Shown here: one piece after another, positions 35,090 through 46,734 of the stretch | How the letters are laid out: every line of letters begins with the position of its first letter | Position numbering within the stretch: the stretch's first letter is position 1 | From: Saccopteryx bilineata | Taxonomy: Eukaryota; Chordata; Mammalia; Chiroptera; Emballonuridae | Assembly (NCBI RefSeq): GCF_036850765.1 | Contig: NC_089495.1 | Span: forward strand, 23,838,875 to 23,902,874 | Direction: 5' to 3' | DNA length: 64,000 bases | The notes under the pieces: generated by a model | Database searches by the model: none | Told to the model about the DNA's origin: nothing | Seen by the model: only the letters and a program-made list of their open reading frames with translations | Translations under genes and position numbers: made by a program

Positions 35090-37020
35090 CCTCTGTCACT
35101 CATCACCGCGGTATCTTTTCCTCTGAGTTCTGGGATAGTGTCTCAAACTACACTTAACAGTATTGCCATTACATTTTACATAGCCTGGAATTTCTTTTGC
35201 ATCGGAAACTGACTTTCCTGATCTCGGATCGAATTTCTCCCGTTTCTTAGATGCAACATCCTTCTGAATTGTAGTACTAATATAATATGGTATTTTGAAA
35301 TTTACTGTATGTTTCTTGCAGGAAAGTCATTTCACAGAGGGACTTGTACTTCCATTCTGCAAACCATGAGTCTGGTGTTTTCCTTTTTCAGCTTAATCTT
35401 ACAGGTAAATCTGCCTATGATTTCCAGTGTTAGTGGCAGACTCGGAGATGCTGTGAGTCTCCGTTTTAATCTCTCAGTCCCAGGAAAAGGGGAAGGAGGA
35501 TTTCCTATCTTTTCTATAGTATTTTTTTTTCTTTTTGCCAGTTTCATTTCTAATTGACTGTGAAAAACATCAAGGGAGCTATGGCCCATGGCAACCGAAA
35601 TAGCTAAGCTATTTCTTTTCCAGGTTTTATTTGTGTGTGTGTGTGTTTTTGTGGCATCAAAAGTCAACAGAAGCCATGCCTCTTGCACTGACCGGCTGGG
35701 CTAGTTGGGAAGCTGCCGTGGCCACACCCCACTCAGCGCGTGGTAAGTGAGGCGAGCACCCAGGCTCTCTCCCGTGCGCTTTCATCCACGTTGCATTTTC
35801 TGAAGTTTCCTCTGGGGTCGAGCTTTGTGTCCTGTCACCACCAGCTCGAGCCCCTCCTGTCTGACTTGGAGGATGCTGCTGGTGCTTGACTACAGTCTGT
35901 TGGAAGTCGGGCAGAAGCTAGAGCCAAAGTCAGAAATAAGACAGGAAACGGACACTGTGTCGGGTGCCCTCCAGATGTTGCTGAGCCTCTTCCTTGGCTG
36001 TCCCGAAGAGCAATACGAAGGCTAGGTATTCAGTCTCCGGCCGTCCTGCCTTCAGGCTCATGCCCTGGGTCTTATATTCCTCCTTCTTCAGGATTCTCAT
36101 TGGGTTACCCCGCCCTCTCCCAGGAAAGGTATATGCATTCCACAGGAGGACGTTGGGGGTTCCTACCTGGGTCCATCCAGCTCCTCTATGAGTTCACCAG
36201 AAAAAATGTCGCTATTTGCCTCTGCATGAGTTTTCAGGCAGGAGAATGGGCTGGACTCCAGTGGGGTGAACAACGGTTCAATTCTATGGTAATTTCCCCA
36301 TCAATGGGACTTCTAGTCAATCAACTAATCAACTAACTGTCTATATGACGATTTAAAAAATAATAAACAACACAGTCTGATCCTATATAAAGTTAAGCAT
36401 AATTCTTTCATTAGCAGAACTCTGGCTCTGCCCTTAGGAAGAATGGTTCCCACTATTGTGCTGAAGTATTGGGCTATTTCTTGCTTTTGAAGAGTACTGG
36501 AGCGCTCTGGTGGGCCGAGCCAGGGGTCGGTGTCTGCTTCATTTATCAACTAACAGTACTGAATAGGATTAAATTCTTTTAATTTATAGTCTCCTGAAGA
36601 TAGAAAGATTTTCTGAGTTTCTTCAAATTCCTCCTGCCATATGTTATATCCCAGTCGTCCATCAGTTACCCCCCCCCCCCCCAGCTCTCCTGCCTCCCTC
36701 AGTGAACTTGGCATGATTGGCTTGGACTCTGTTGAGTGCAGCCCAGAAAACTCAGGGGCTCACCCCCTAGCTTTTTTAAAGAAATGAATCCCAGGTTTAT
36801 CCTGGTGCATTCTCTGTCCCCCTTCTCTCCCAAACACACCAGTTTGAGTGAAGAACTTATTGTTCAAAAGAATTTATTCTTAGAGGAAGACTGAGAGCCA
36901 CATGGGCTTTCCTAGACTTCGGCAGGGAAGAGTGTACTCCTGTGTAGGGTTTGCTCTGTGCACTCCATAGGCAGTGAAGCTCTCTGCAGATTCTTGTCCT
37001 TCCCAAAGCCTCCTTTCGGT
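35090..37020. other. Intergenic, no gene supported
   Basis: Mixed composition with a C-run at 36670-36682. Several short frames (for example on the minus strand at 35332-35688) have no recognisable similarity. No splice-flanked conserved frame was seen. Confidence 0.35.
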
Positions 37021-37021
37021 C

Positions 37022-37208
37022 TCACATCCCTGGGGGCGTCCGTGTGCCGTGCCCAGTGTCCCTGGCTTGGGGTAAGGGGCGTCTGTGTGCCGTGCCCAGT
37101 GTCCCTGGCTTGGAGTAAGGGATGTCTGCGTGCTGTGCTGGGCGTTCCTGGGGGCGTCCGCGTGCCATGCCCGGCGTTCCCGGGGGCATCCACATGCTGT
37201 GCCCAGCA
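37022..37208. repeat. GC-rich minisatellite
   Basis: Tandem imperfect units built from 'gggcgtccgtgtgccgtgcc' and 'cagtgtccctggcttgg', about 57-60 bp each at first and then shorter (about 38 bp) units around 37140-37200. It makes open frames on both strands, which I regard as artefacts. Confidence 0.75.
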
Positions 37209-37209
37209 T

Positions 37210-38985
37210 TAAGGCTCCGTTCTTTCCTCCTCCACCCTATTTTCTCCTGAGAAGTTCAGGTCCTTCCCCCAAGCAGACTGGCCCTCACTCTTTTGTTGTT
37301 GTTGTTATTATTATTATTTAATGTAGGCATAAGCCCGGCCCTTGACAGGAGCTTACCTTCTGCCTCCAGACTTCTCATGACATTGTCTCAAGTAGAAAGT
37401 CAGTGCTTCTCCCAGGAGGATTTCTGACGGAGGTTACCTCTGTCTCTAATCTTCACACCCTGCCCTTGTAGTGTTGGCCCGGAGGGGTGCACGCTCTGGT
37501 GCTTTGGTGCCTCTTGTCCTTCAAACTCCATTCCAGGGGTGGTGCTTGGCCTCTGCTGTCCCCGGCAAGCCTCCACTGTCCCTAGGCCTAGGACTCAGTT
37601 TGCTGGGATGTACACTAGTTTTCTGTCAAGAATCCCAACTCACTTTGCTTTTTATACATTAGAAGTTGGACCTTCCTTCAATTTGATTCTCATTGTACTA
37701 TATCTTGTAGAATTTTTTACTTGATTTTACTTGATTTCTAGTAATTGCCACACTATGTTCCAGAGTGGATACAGATTCCACCATATTTTGGTATTTGAGA
37801 TGCAGTTAAACAAGTGGACTTCCAATGCCATCTTGAAGTAGGCAACAAGCTCCCGTTGGCTGATCCCTGACCAGTTTTCATGAGTTCTGCCGTCCGGCCA
37901 GTTGGCTCAGTTACCAGGACCTCTGCCTCACTGCTTTCCATTGACTGGGTCGCTCTGTTCCTTCTTTATGTCTCAAAATTCCAGCATTTTTCACAAGCCA
38001 ATTCTTTACTCCATACAATCTTCCGAAGTCCTTCAGACCTTTTTTGAACACCTTTACCTCTTTCTTTGGTAACTCATCAAGGACTGCTTGGTAGTCTCCC
38101 TTCTACTGTTAGTCACCCAACACATGCTTTCATTTTGTTTCTACACGCACACTTTCAACTTACTGAGGGCAGGAAGCATCTATGTGTATTTCACGGTGCC
38201 CGGTACATGTTGATATTGTGCATTTTAGTTTACAAGGCAATAGTTTCTAAGCATTCTTTAGAAAAGGTGGGTAGGTAGTAGTAAGATGAATGTAATACTT
38301 TGATTTAACCTGGAGGTTATTCTCCAGGTAATTTCTAATTATGATCATATCTGTAATAATCATATCTGACCACCTGGCATTAGGGAAATGAATTCCTTAT
38401 AAATCTGTCACAGCGCAGAGTCACTTCTGTTTCCCCTCTTCTGCCAACACCAAGAATTCCATCACCCATCCATTCAAGGATTCTAGATTAATTTCAAATG
38501 ACAAGGCGATGGTGGTTGCGGAGGTGGTGGCAGTGGAGGGATGGAGAAGGAGTGGGAGAAGTGATGCCATCAGCAGAGCACCGTCAGCAGAACGCAGCTC
38601 CCGGGGGATTCCTGAGCAGCCAGGGTTAATGACAGCGTACACGGGGGGAAACAAAACCTGAGGTTCTTCACCGTCAATTCCCAGAAATGCTCTTGGTTTC
38701 CACTGTCATTTTCTAATTAAGCAGATAGATTCTGCCCTTTAAAAATGGTAGGATAATGTTGCTATGTCCTTATTAATTAATCCTGCTATATACTTTTGGT
38801 AAGTTTTCTATATAATTAGTATGCAGGCATCTCAGCCTGCTGATCGATCAATAAGTCTGCTCAGAGGTCTATCAAGTGAGCCAAGATATTGATTTGTAAA
38901 TAAAATAATGTGATGCTTGGCTTTGATGATATTACAAAGGTTAACTACTTTCTCAAGAGTGTGCTAACTCAGTATAACATTAAAG
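37210..38985. other. Intergenic, one possible L2 fragment
   Basis: Contains a possible L2 3' fragment around 38135-38240 (acttactgagggcaggaagc, cggtgcccggtacatgt) and otherwise nothing I recognise. Confidence 0.35.
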
Positions 38986-38990
38986 AATTT

Positions 38991-39324
38991 TTGTGTGTGC
39001 GTGTGTGTGTGTGTCAGAGACAAAGAGAGTCAGAGAGAGGGACAGATAGGGACAGACAGACAGGAAGGGAGAGAGATGAGAAATATCAATTTTTTGTTGC
39101 GGCACCTTAGTTGTTCATTGATTGATTTCTCATATCTGCCTTGACCGGGGGGCTACAGCAGACCGAGTGACCCCTTGCTTGAGCCAGCAACCTTGGGCTC
39201 AAGCTGGTGAGCCTTGCTCAAACCCGATGAGCCTGCACTCAAGCTGGCGACCTTGGGGTTTCAAACCCGGGTCCTCCGCATCCTAGTCCGATGCTCTATC
39301 CACTGTGCCACCACCTGGTCAGGC
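38991..39324 (-). mobile_element. SINE-B next to a GT microsatellite
   Basis: A (GT) run at 38990-39014 replaces the usual T-tail. Repeats of 'ctcaagctggcgaccttggg' and an inverted head ending cacctggtcaggc. Flanks ATAACATTAAAGAA / ATAATAAAGAAA are imperfect duplicates. Confidence 0.8.
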
Positions 39325-39654
39325 TATAATAAAGAAAATTGACTTGCATTAGGGATAGGCAGTTTTAGAACATGCCAATTAGCCTGCTTTCAATAAGTTT
39401 ATTTTCTCAAATGGGGAAGGACTTACTTAGTTCAGATGGCTTTAACCCTGATCGGTTGGTGAGAAGAGGCCCTAAGTATATTTAAGTCATTGGTTTTATC
39501 GGTATTTTCATAAGCCAGATAAATTATCTGGGATGAAAAACAGAAGTCGAGTTATTTTTACTATTTTTGCTGCAATTCAGTACTTACTGAAGGTGTATCT
39601 GTATATACTGATATGACTATACAAATTCCTATGAACCAATGATTTTCCTATTTT

Positions 39655-40007
39655 TATTTTATTTTATATTTTATTTTAGTGAGAGGAGGGGAGGCACAGA
39701 GACAGACTCCTACGTGTGCCTCCACTCAGATCCATCTGGCGAGCCCACTATGGGGCGATGCTCTGCCCATCTGGGGCTGTTTCCTGGCTGCTGAGCAACT
39801 GAGCCACGTTTTTAGTGCCTGAGGTGGAGGCCATGGCGTCATCCTCAGACCTGAGGCCAACTTTCTCGAGCCAGCCATGGCTGTTGAGTTGGGGGAGAAA
39901 GAAGTGGGAGTGGGAGGGGTGGAGAAGCAGATGGTCACTTCTCCTGTGTGCCCTGACTGGGAATTAAACCTGGGATATCCACATGCTGGGCCTAACTGGC
40001 CAGGGCT
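39655..40007 (-). mobile_element. SINE-A, old subfamily
   Basis: Inverted head ends cctaactggccagggc; the body resembles the copy at 7177 (ggccatggcgtcatcctcag). The head lacks the usual A-box text, suggesting a small deletion. Confidence 0.75.
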
Positions 40008-40010
40008 AAT

Positions 40011-40274
40011 CAATGATTTTCAACATTTTCCATATCACGGCACACATAAACTAATCACTAGAATTATGCGGCAGACCCCAAAATAATTTTTTGTTGACCA
40101 GATGAAAAAAATAGGTATAATTTTGATTCATTTATGCCCGGAAGCTATTGATGTGTTGGCTGTTGTCATTTTTTTATTTGACTATCTAAGGGAAAAGAGG
40201 TCAGTGCCCCTGACTAAGCAGTCAGCTATTGCATATTTTAAAAATTCTTGTAGCACACTGAATGAAAATCGCTG
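40011..40274. mobile_element. hAT MITE abutting a SINE
   Basis: Ends caatgattttcaacattttc and the inverted cactgaatgaaaatcgctg, with 'cacggcacacataaactaat' near the left end and 'ttgtagcacactg' near the right. These are hAT ends of a GCGGCACAC-type family. The 8-bp duplication is not clear. Confidence 0.7.
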
Positions 40275-40429
40275 CTATAAATCAAACTCTTGAGACAAAG
40301 GGAACCAACCATGAATGTCAAACTTGAACTGGCCGACTAATTTCATGAGCGATGAAATGAATTGTACCCACAACAATTTCTTAAACCCTAAGCTAAACCA
40401 AGTTTTTAAAATAAAAGGTCTGAGTTCAA

Positions 40430-41760
40430 TTTTATACCTATTTCTTCTTGACTTCTCGTTCTCATTGTCCTTCTCTTCCCCTTTACCTCTCCTTTCTCTC
40501 CTTCGCCCTCTTCTACTTTCCCTTTATTACCAACTGAAGCTAACCCGTTTTATTGGTATGATTTCTTCCTTGAATGTGTGACAGAGTTCACCAGTGAACC
40601 CGTCTTGGCTTTCAGCGCCCTTTTTAATTCATGCTGTAGTTTTCTTGGTGTTTTGGCACTGCAGGTAACTTTTCACATGATCTCCTGGACAATTTTGATA
40701 TTGTTGTGAGACTCCAAGTGCTGTTTTTTTCAGCAGGTGTCAGTGGAGCCAGCCAAGAGTGGAGCTGATTGTCCATTACTCCCTGGGGAGTGGAAGGCCA
40801 GGCATGTTAAGCTTTCAGCGAAGCCCTGCTGACCTCACTCTGGAGACAGCAAGGCACTGATGCGTCATTGCCTCCTGCAGACAGCTGGGGTGGAAGTTCG
40901 GCTTCATTCCTTGGCCCCACTGATAGCTTCCTGGCCTGTAGCCCCTCATTGTCTCCAAGTAGGGGTGTAAGATCAGTTCCCCACTGGGGCCAGCTGCCCA
41001 GGAGGAGGTGGAGGAGGAATGGAGTGCTGACTAACCTGGCATGTATCACACTTCATTCCACCTAGTTGCTGCTGGTGGGATGAAGGCTCTGGTCTCATTC
41101 AGTCCTGTTATTGCCAGCTGGTTGGAGGCTTGGCTTCCCTGGACTTTGCTGACACTGTGCTGGTGGGGAAGTCAGAGCGCCCTGCTCCCTCCGGGGGGTG
41201 ATGGAAGGTCAGCTCCCCGCTGGGTCCACTGGCACCAACACCACGGCATGTCTGCTTTTGAGGGGTGGGGTGGTGGTGGGATGGCAGATTGATTCTCTTC
41301 TCAGCCCTGCTGAGACCACAGGGAGCTGGGACCGGCTGTGGGTTTTTATTTGTGTGTGTAGGTTGGTCTGGAGTAACACAGGCTTTACCGAAAGATCTGT
41401 TGTTGGGTCACCATTTCCCTAGTCCTCTGGCTGAGTGGGACAGACTTTTCTTGGAGCCTTTTCCATCTGTGCCTATTGGTGACTCCAGGTGGGAGGCTTC
41501 TGCAGTACCATTTCCAGGGTGGAAGGGAGGCAGTAAGCAAACCCTGACTAAGTTAAGTAGATTGCCCTTACCAGTGTGGGTGGGCCATCATCCAGTCCAC
41601 TGAGGAGCTGAACAGAACAAAAGGGAGGAGCAAGGGCAAGTTCGCTCTCTGCTGGAGCTGGACATGTATCTTTTCCTGCCCTCAGGCCTTGGAGTTTGGA
41701 TTGGAACTATACCACCGGAGTTCCTGGGCCTCTGGCTTTCACATGGGACATCATGGGACT
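40430..41760. other. Possible L1-derived region, GC-rich
   Basis: 40555-40610 resembles the reverse of an L1 ORF2 stretch (ttcaccagtgaacccgtc). The GC-rich part to 41760 has L1M 3'UTR-like phrases (gggtggaagttcggcttc, gatgaaggctctggtctcat), but the orientation is inconsistent, so two elements may be juxtaposed. Open frames here have no recognisable similarity. Confidence 0.3.
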
Positions 41761-41842
41761 TCTTTTCTCCCTAATTTGAGAGCAGATCCTTCATGATTTC
41801 TTTCTATATATTTGTGTATATACTGTTGATTCTGTTGCTTGG

Positions 41843-42453
41843 TGTAAAGCCAGTAGCCACGGCCACTATCACAGCCGCCTGGCCCATGCAGGTTTGCATT
41901 TGATTCAGACAGATGGTAATGAAACAATGGAGCCAAGAACTGGTGGGCCATTAGCTTTAATCCTAGCTTGCACCCAGTGGGCAAGAAATACACACAGTGG
42001 GAAAACATTTCCCTTTCCATTCAGGGCTCCCAAAGCCACTGACTCATTCGAGTTTCCTAGAATCAAAGTTTTCTACCTCACCAGCCTTATTCACCTCTGT
42101 TCCCCATCTCCTTCTGTTTGCACAAACTAGCTTCTTCAGCACTCCACCATCTTGGCTGCTTCTCCTCTCCTCCACGTGGCCTTTCTCTGTTCTCCTCTCT
42201 AATGCTAATCTCAGGAACTGAGAGAGCAAGCTCCTGGTCTGCCCCATTTTATAGTGTAGAAATCAAAACCTTTAATCCAATATATAAACAAGGAAGGCTC
42301 TGATGCAAAGTCACTTAGGGTGGGAAAGCCTTAGTCTTAAAATTAAGCCTTAGGGTGTAACACCCTGCCTCCTTCAGCCTGTTCCCCACACCCAAATGCA
42401 AACTATAAGCGAGCAAAGCTATATATCATATTTACAAACTTATTTGACCAACA
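41843..42453 (-). repeat. Downstream (3') LTR
   Basis: 611 bp; the end matching the upstream LTR at 43531 shows 4 differences in the first 74 bases. It contains the complement of a TATA-like CTATAAAATGGGG near 42250 and the 'aagatggtgga' motif near 42150. Confidence 0.9.
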
Positions 42454-42974
42454 TTCCACCCCTTTTACTCACTTCACAATATAAAGCACAGGTATACCTG
42501 CACAAGGAAATTAGACATATTACACAAATTATAACAACATGAAAAATTATACAATTTGAACAATTACAAAGATACACTTCACCAGTCTCTGAGCACTTTG
42601 CCAAAAGCACAAAATGTCCTCGGCCTTCTTTCTAGCCATGGGAAAAGCTTCCCGGTGCAGGGGAGTGCTTCCAGCAAAGCCCCCCCCCCCCCAATCAGGG
42701 TATTTCACATTGTCCAAAATCTGTAAGTCCATCCAACAAAGGAGCCAGTGCCAACTCCAGTCATAGTCCAGGAATCAGTCTACGCACATGGGTTCTCAGC
42801 CACCCCCCTCATCCCTGCCATCCTGGAAGGTCTTACACTGTCCCAAGGAGGAGCACGTGGCAATGGCAGTCAGCATTTCCATCTCTGCTTCAGAGAGCAT
42901 GATGGCATGCACCCCTATGTCCCAAAATCACAGATGTACCAGAGGCATAGCAGGTACTCCTTGCTGCTGGGCTC

Positions 42975-43313
42975 TCACCTTCTGGAGACTGCGGACAGCA
43001 ACTCCAGACAGATTCTTTTCATCCTCCAAAGAGAAACTGGAAACATAAGCTTCTGTTGCCAGCCTTGCAGCCCCTGGCCAGTCTCAGCTCCAGCCTCCTG
43101 CTGCTGCTGGCTCTCCACAACGTCCAGGGCAAGCTGCAACTCACAAACCTGTGATTCCTTCTCCAGCGGCTGCTCTATTTCCAAGAGAATCTCGTGAACC
43201 TGGTCGGCCTCCTCCGGTGCTTGCTCCAGCTCCAGGATTGGCATCTCTTTCTCCCACGTTTGCTCCAGCTCCTTCCATTGCTCGGTTTGCAGGTCCCAGG
43301 AAGCCTCTTCCAC
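42975..43313 (-). pseudogene. Acidic coiled-coil-like frame inside the LTR element
   Basis: A 112-codon open frame on the element's sense strand, rich in Glu, Gln and Leu with heptad-like spacing (for example LEQAPEEADQVHEILLEIEQ). A second overlapping frame (43175-43708) starts inside the LTR. It has a hydrophobic stretch WLLIWFPMAVLLGTVGWLTF near 43385-43445 and then the first half of a 50-bp duplication (about 43297-43396). The duplication is not a multiple of three, so it separates the two frames. No known family is recognised. It could be a captured or degenerate coding region; expression is unknown. Confidence 0.45.
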
Positions 43314-43530
43314 AGAGCTCTTAGTTTCCTCTTGGTTTGCAGGTCCCAGGCAGCCTCTTCCACGGAGCTCTTGGTTTCCTCATGCATGGCTGTAAAAGTC
43401 AGCCAGCCTACGGTCCCCAAAAGGACAGCCATGGGGAACCATATCAGCAGCCAGTCCTCTACTCCACCGCTCAAAAGTGGTGGTAGCTCCTTGCCGTTCT
43501 GTATCAAATCCTGCCACAGACTACACCAAA

Positions 43531-44157
43531 TGTAAAGCCAGTAGCCACGGCCACCATCACAGCCACCTGGCCCGTGCAGGTTTGCATTTGATTCGGACAG
43601 ATGGTAATGAAACAATGGAGCCAAGAACTGGTGGGCCATTAGCTTTAATCCTAGCTTGCACCCAGTGGGCAAGAAATACACACAGTGGGAAAACGCTTCC
43701 CTTTCCATTCAGGGCTCCCAAAGCCACTGACTCACTGACTCATTCAAGTTTCCTAGAATCAAAGTTTTCTACCTTACCAGCCTTATTCACCTCTGTTACT
43801 CATCTCCTTCTGTTTGCACAAACTGGCTTCTCCTTCAGCACTCCACCATCTTGGCTGCTTCTCCTCTCCTCCACGTGGCCTTTCTCTGTTCTCCTCTCTA
43901 ATGCTAATCTCAGGAACTGAGAGAGAGCAAGCTCTCGGTCTGTCCCATTTTATAGTGTAGAAGTAAAAACCTTTTATCCAATATACAAACAAAGAAGTCC
44001 CTGATACAAAGTCACTAAGGGTGGGAAAGCCTTAGTCTTAAAACTGAGCCTTAGGGTGTAACAACCTTGCCTCTGCTTACAGCCTGTCTCCCACACCCAA
44101 TGCAAACTATAAGTGAGCAAACCTATATATCATATTTACAAACTTATTTGACTAACA
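43531..44157 (-). repeat. Upstream (5') LTR
   Basis: 627 bp, near-identical to the LTR at 41843 apart from small indels (for example an extra ctgactcactgactc unit near 43728) and point changes. The minus strand has a TATA-like box (CTATAAAATGGGA) near 43955, suitable for promoter use. Confidence 0.9.
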
Positions 44158-44162
44158 CTTGG

Positions 44163-44690
44163 GAAGAACCTTGATAAAACACCTGGGAAGCTCACCACTG
44201 TGTTATTTCTCAATTCCTGAGACCCCTCAGTGTTCGACCTTCTTCTTTCCACCTTTCAGGGTCTTCCAATACTTTCTGTGTTATGTACAGGTCTTTTGAG
44301 TTATGAGGGGGAGGACCTGGGAAGAATGGAGCTACTCTTGCCTTGGAGGAACCAGAAGTCTAAAAATTTGTAGTGTGTAAAATTAGGTGTTGATACGATC
44401 TTAATATAAATAACCTGGTGAGAAGAAAAATCTTGTGAGTGAAGATGTATTAAGTCCTCTGCAAACTATTCCAAATAACTATGGGAATTAGAGATAACTT
44501 CAGAGAGGCAGTAGCTTGAAGGGTTTAAACAATTAGAGGGGAGAAAAAGCTCTCTTTTGGTAAAAGAGTTTGCACTGTAATTTATAATTATTTTAAGATA
44601 AATTTGTCACTTTAAATATTAAATGAATTTTTATTTAATTCCCCTTGAGCTATATTAGAAGCTTGTTACAATATTTAAATTTATAAATCC
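44163..44690. other. Intergenic, nothing recognised
   Basis: AT-rich sequence between the LTR element and the next SINE. No repeat or gene identified. Confidence 0.4.
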
Positions 44691-45075
44691 TTTTTTTTGT
44701 TTTTTGGACAGAGACAGAGAGAGAGTCAGAGAGAGGGAAAGATATGGACAGACAGGAAGGGAGAAAGATGAGAAGCATCAGTTCTTCGCTGTGGCATCTT
44801 AGTTGTTGATTAGCGCATTTCTCATATGTGCCTTGACCCAGGAAGCTACAGCAGAGTGACCCCTTTCTCAAGCCAGCGACCTTAGACTCAAGCCAGTGAC
44901 ATAGGGTCATATCTATGGCCCCACACTCAAGCCAGAGACCTCACGCTTAAGCTGGTGAGCCTGTGCGCAAGCCAGATGAGGTCACGCTCAGGCCGGCAAC
45001 CTCTGGGTTTCAAACCTGGCTCCTCTGTGTCCCAGTCTAACACTGTATCTGCTGTACCACCACCTGGTCCAGCTG
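44691..45075 (-). mobile_element. SINE-B
   Basis: Flanked by the direct repeat AATTTATAAATC. The head on the right ends cacctggtccagct; repeats of 'caagccagcgaccttagact' inside. Confidence 0.88.
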
Positions 45076-45559
45076 AATTTATAAATCTTGTTTCAAAGGA
45101 ACTAGTGCCTGGAACTCATTTTTTCTCCCTTATACGTACTTGGTAAACTTCAGGCTCATATTGGTGTATATTAATGATTTTCTTCAAATCAAGCCTGAGC
45201 CAGAGGAACTTATGCTTTAGTTTTAGTGGTACCTGTCCCAAGTATTTAGACTAATTGGATACTCTGACTGAGAGACACTGGATAGGCCTTTATAGAAACT
45301 TCATTCAATTTCCTTTTAAATTCTATTTAGAATATTCTCTTTGCAAATGTTAGAATTTTTGGAAAGATGTGCATTTCTATATGGTGGGTCCCCACTAGCC
45401 TTGGGGATCTCAGAAGCCCTGCCTTGCTCTGGGGACAGGAAATTCTTGCAGACCTTTGCCCCTTCTTAGGGAGAGTGATTAAAATAGAGGTAGAGAACAA
45501 CTTGGTCCTGCTTAGAACAGACAACCACCTTTTGGTTCTGCTGCTGTGAGAATATTCTT

Positions 45560-45744
45560 CTTTTTTTTAGACTTTATTTATTCCATTTTTAGAGAGGAGA
45601 GAGATAGAAAGAGAGAGAGAGAGAGGAGGAGCAGGAAGTATCAACTCCCATATGTGCCTTGACCAGGCAAGCCCAGGGTTTCGAACCGGCAACCTCAGCA
45701 TTCCAGGTTGATGCTTTATCCCATTGCGCCACCACAGGTCAGGC
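45560..45744 (-). mobile_element. Short tRNA SINE-C
   Basis: SINE-C is short (about 185 bp) with a head of the gcctgacctgtggtggcgc type and a middle reading gcctggtcaaggcacatatg on its own strand. Perfect flanking repeats GTGAGAATATTCTT (45546-45559 and 45745-45758). It shares the tRNA-like head style of SINE-B but lacks the internal 20-bp repeats. Confidence 0.9.
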
Positions 45745-46240
45745 GTGAGAATATTCTTGTCTTTACTAGCTCCTGTGATAACTGTTTTGTTTTTTTTTTA
45801 AAACTTCTACTTTGCATCCTCAGGCATCCTAACAGGAAAAGCAAATCACTAACAGGAGTGGAAATCAGACTGTTTCCTACTGCTTCCTCCCTTTCCCTAT
45901 ATTTAATAGAAAATGTCCACAAAATTCTAAAGAAATAAATTTTGACCCCAGACTATTATAGCTAACAAAGATGTCCTTTAACTAATGACTTCTGGCACAC
46001 GTTGCCTAATATAAAATGATGCGTGAAATACAGCACTCCTGAGTATCTCTTTGATAATGAATCTAGGGAAAAGAAGACTTAAGTCAAAATAAAGAATATA
46101 AGAATGGACATGCTGTAATAAGATGATTGGGAGGTTCATTAAATCTATTTTAAGATAGAGCTCACACTAAAATCCATAAGAATGAGTCTTAAAGTATACA
46201 AAATGATTGACAGGAATCTGAACCATGTTAAATAATAATA

Positions 46241-46597
46241 CAGGGGGTCCTTGGGTTATGACACAATTCTGTTCCTACGACAGTGGTGTAACCCGAATTT
46301 TGGTGTAAGTTGCAACACACCTTAGCCTAACACAAACAGAACACTTGTGCTTGTAACAGTCCATAATGGCGTAGGTAAGCGTACTGGGGGACGCCAACTC
46401 CCTCACTCCTATGTCGAGTTATCGTGTATTCTTCCACCACACGCAAGAAAACTAGTTTGTCCACATAGTCCATAAGTACGATGCTGATGGCATAAACCAA
46501 AACACTCACATCTCAATTTTTTTAAGTTTTTATGGGAGTGAGCATTGTAAACTTGAAACATCGTATGTCAAGACTGTCTTAACCCGAGGACCTACTG
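46241..46597. mobile_element. Tigger-like MITE
   Basis: Ends cagggggtccttgggttatg and the inverted cttaacccgaggacctactg, flanked by TA at 46239-46240 and 46598-46599. A CAG...CTG Tc1/mariner (Tigger) layout, 357 bp, without transposase. Confidence 0.82.
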
Positions 46598-46734
46598 TAT
46601 AATGAAGAAAATTAAGATGTTGGGAGGAAGGGTATGGGAAAACATGTTTTTTTTATATCAGAGCAGTAGTAAATTATGTCTAAAATTGGAGCATGTATGC
46701 ATGTAAATAAAAAATAAGAAATGATGGAAAACTA

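Larger units (their letters stand above)
41843..44157 (-). mobile_element. Non-autonomous LTR retroelement with both LTRs
   Basis: Two direct repeats (41843-42453 and 43531-44157) bracket a 1,077-bp interior. The whole is flanked by a perfect 5-bp duplication CTTGG (41838-41842 and 44158-44162). On the minus strand each LTR starts TGTTRGTCAAATAAG and ends GGCTTTACA. A polypurine tract (AAAAGGGGTGGAA) lies directly before the downstream LTR. The segment after the upstream LTR starts TTTGGTGTAGTCTGTGGC, a possible but unusual primer site. No gag, protease, reverse transcriptase or integrase motif is visible, so replication in trans must be assumed. A 5-bp duplication suits ERVL-like or Ty3-like integrases. 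Confidence 0.9.

Noticed and set aside
36880..37212. Overlapping frames of 84-109 codons with repeated Ala/Arg/His motifs
   Set aside because: They cover the minisatellite at 37022-37208 and repeat with its period.
40807..41603. Several 65-112-codon frames on both strands
   Set aside because: GC-rich region with L1 3'UTR-like text; no conserved protein recognised and frames overlap on both strands.
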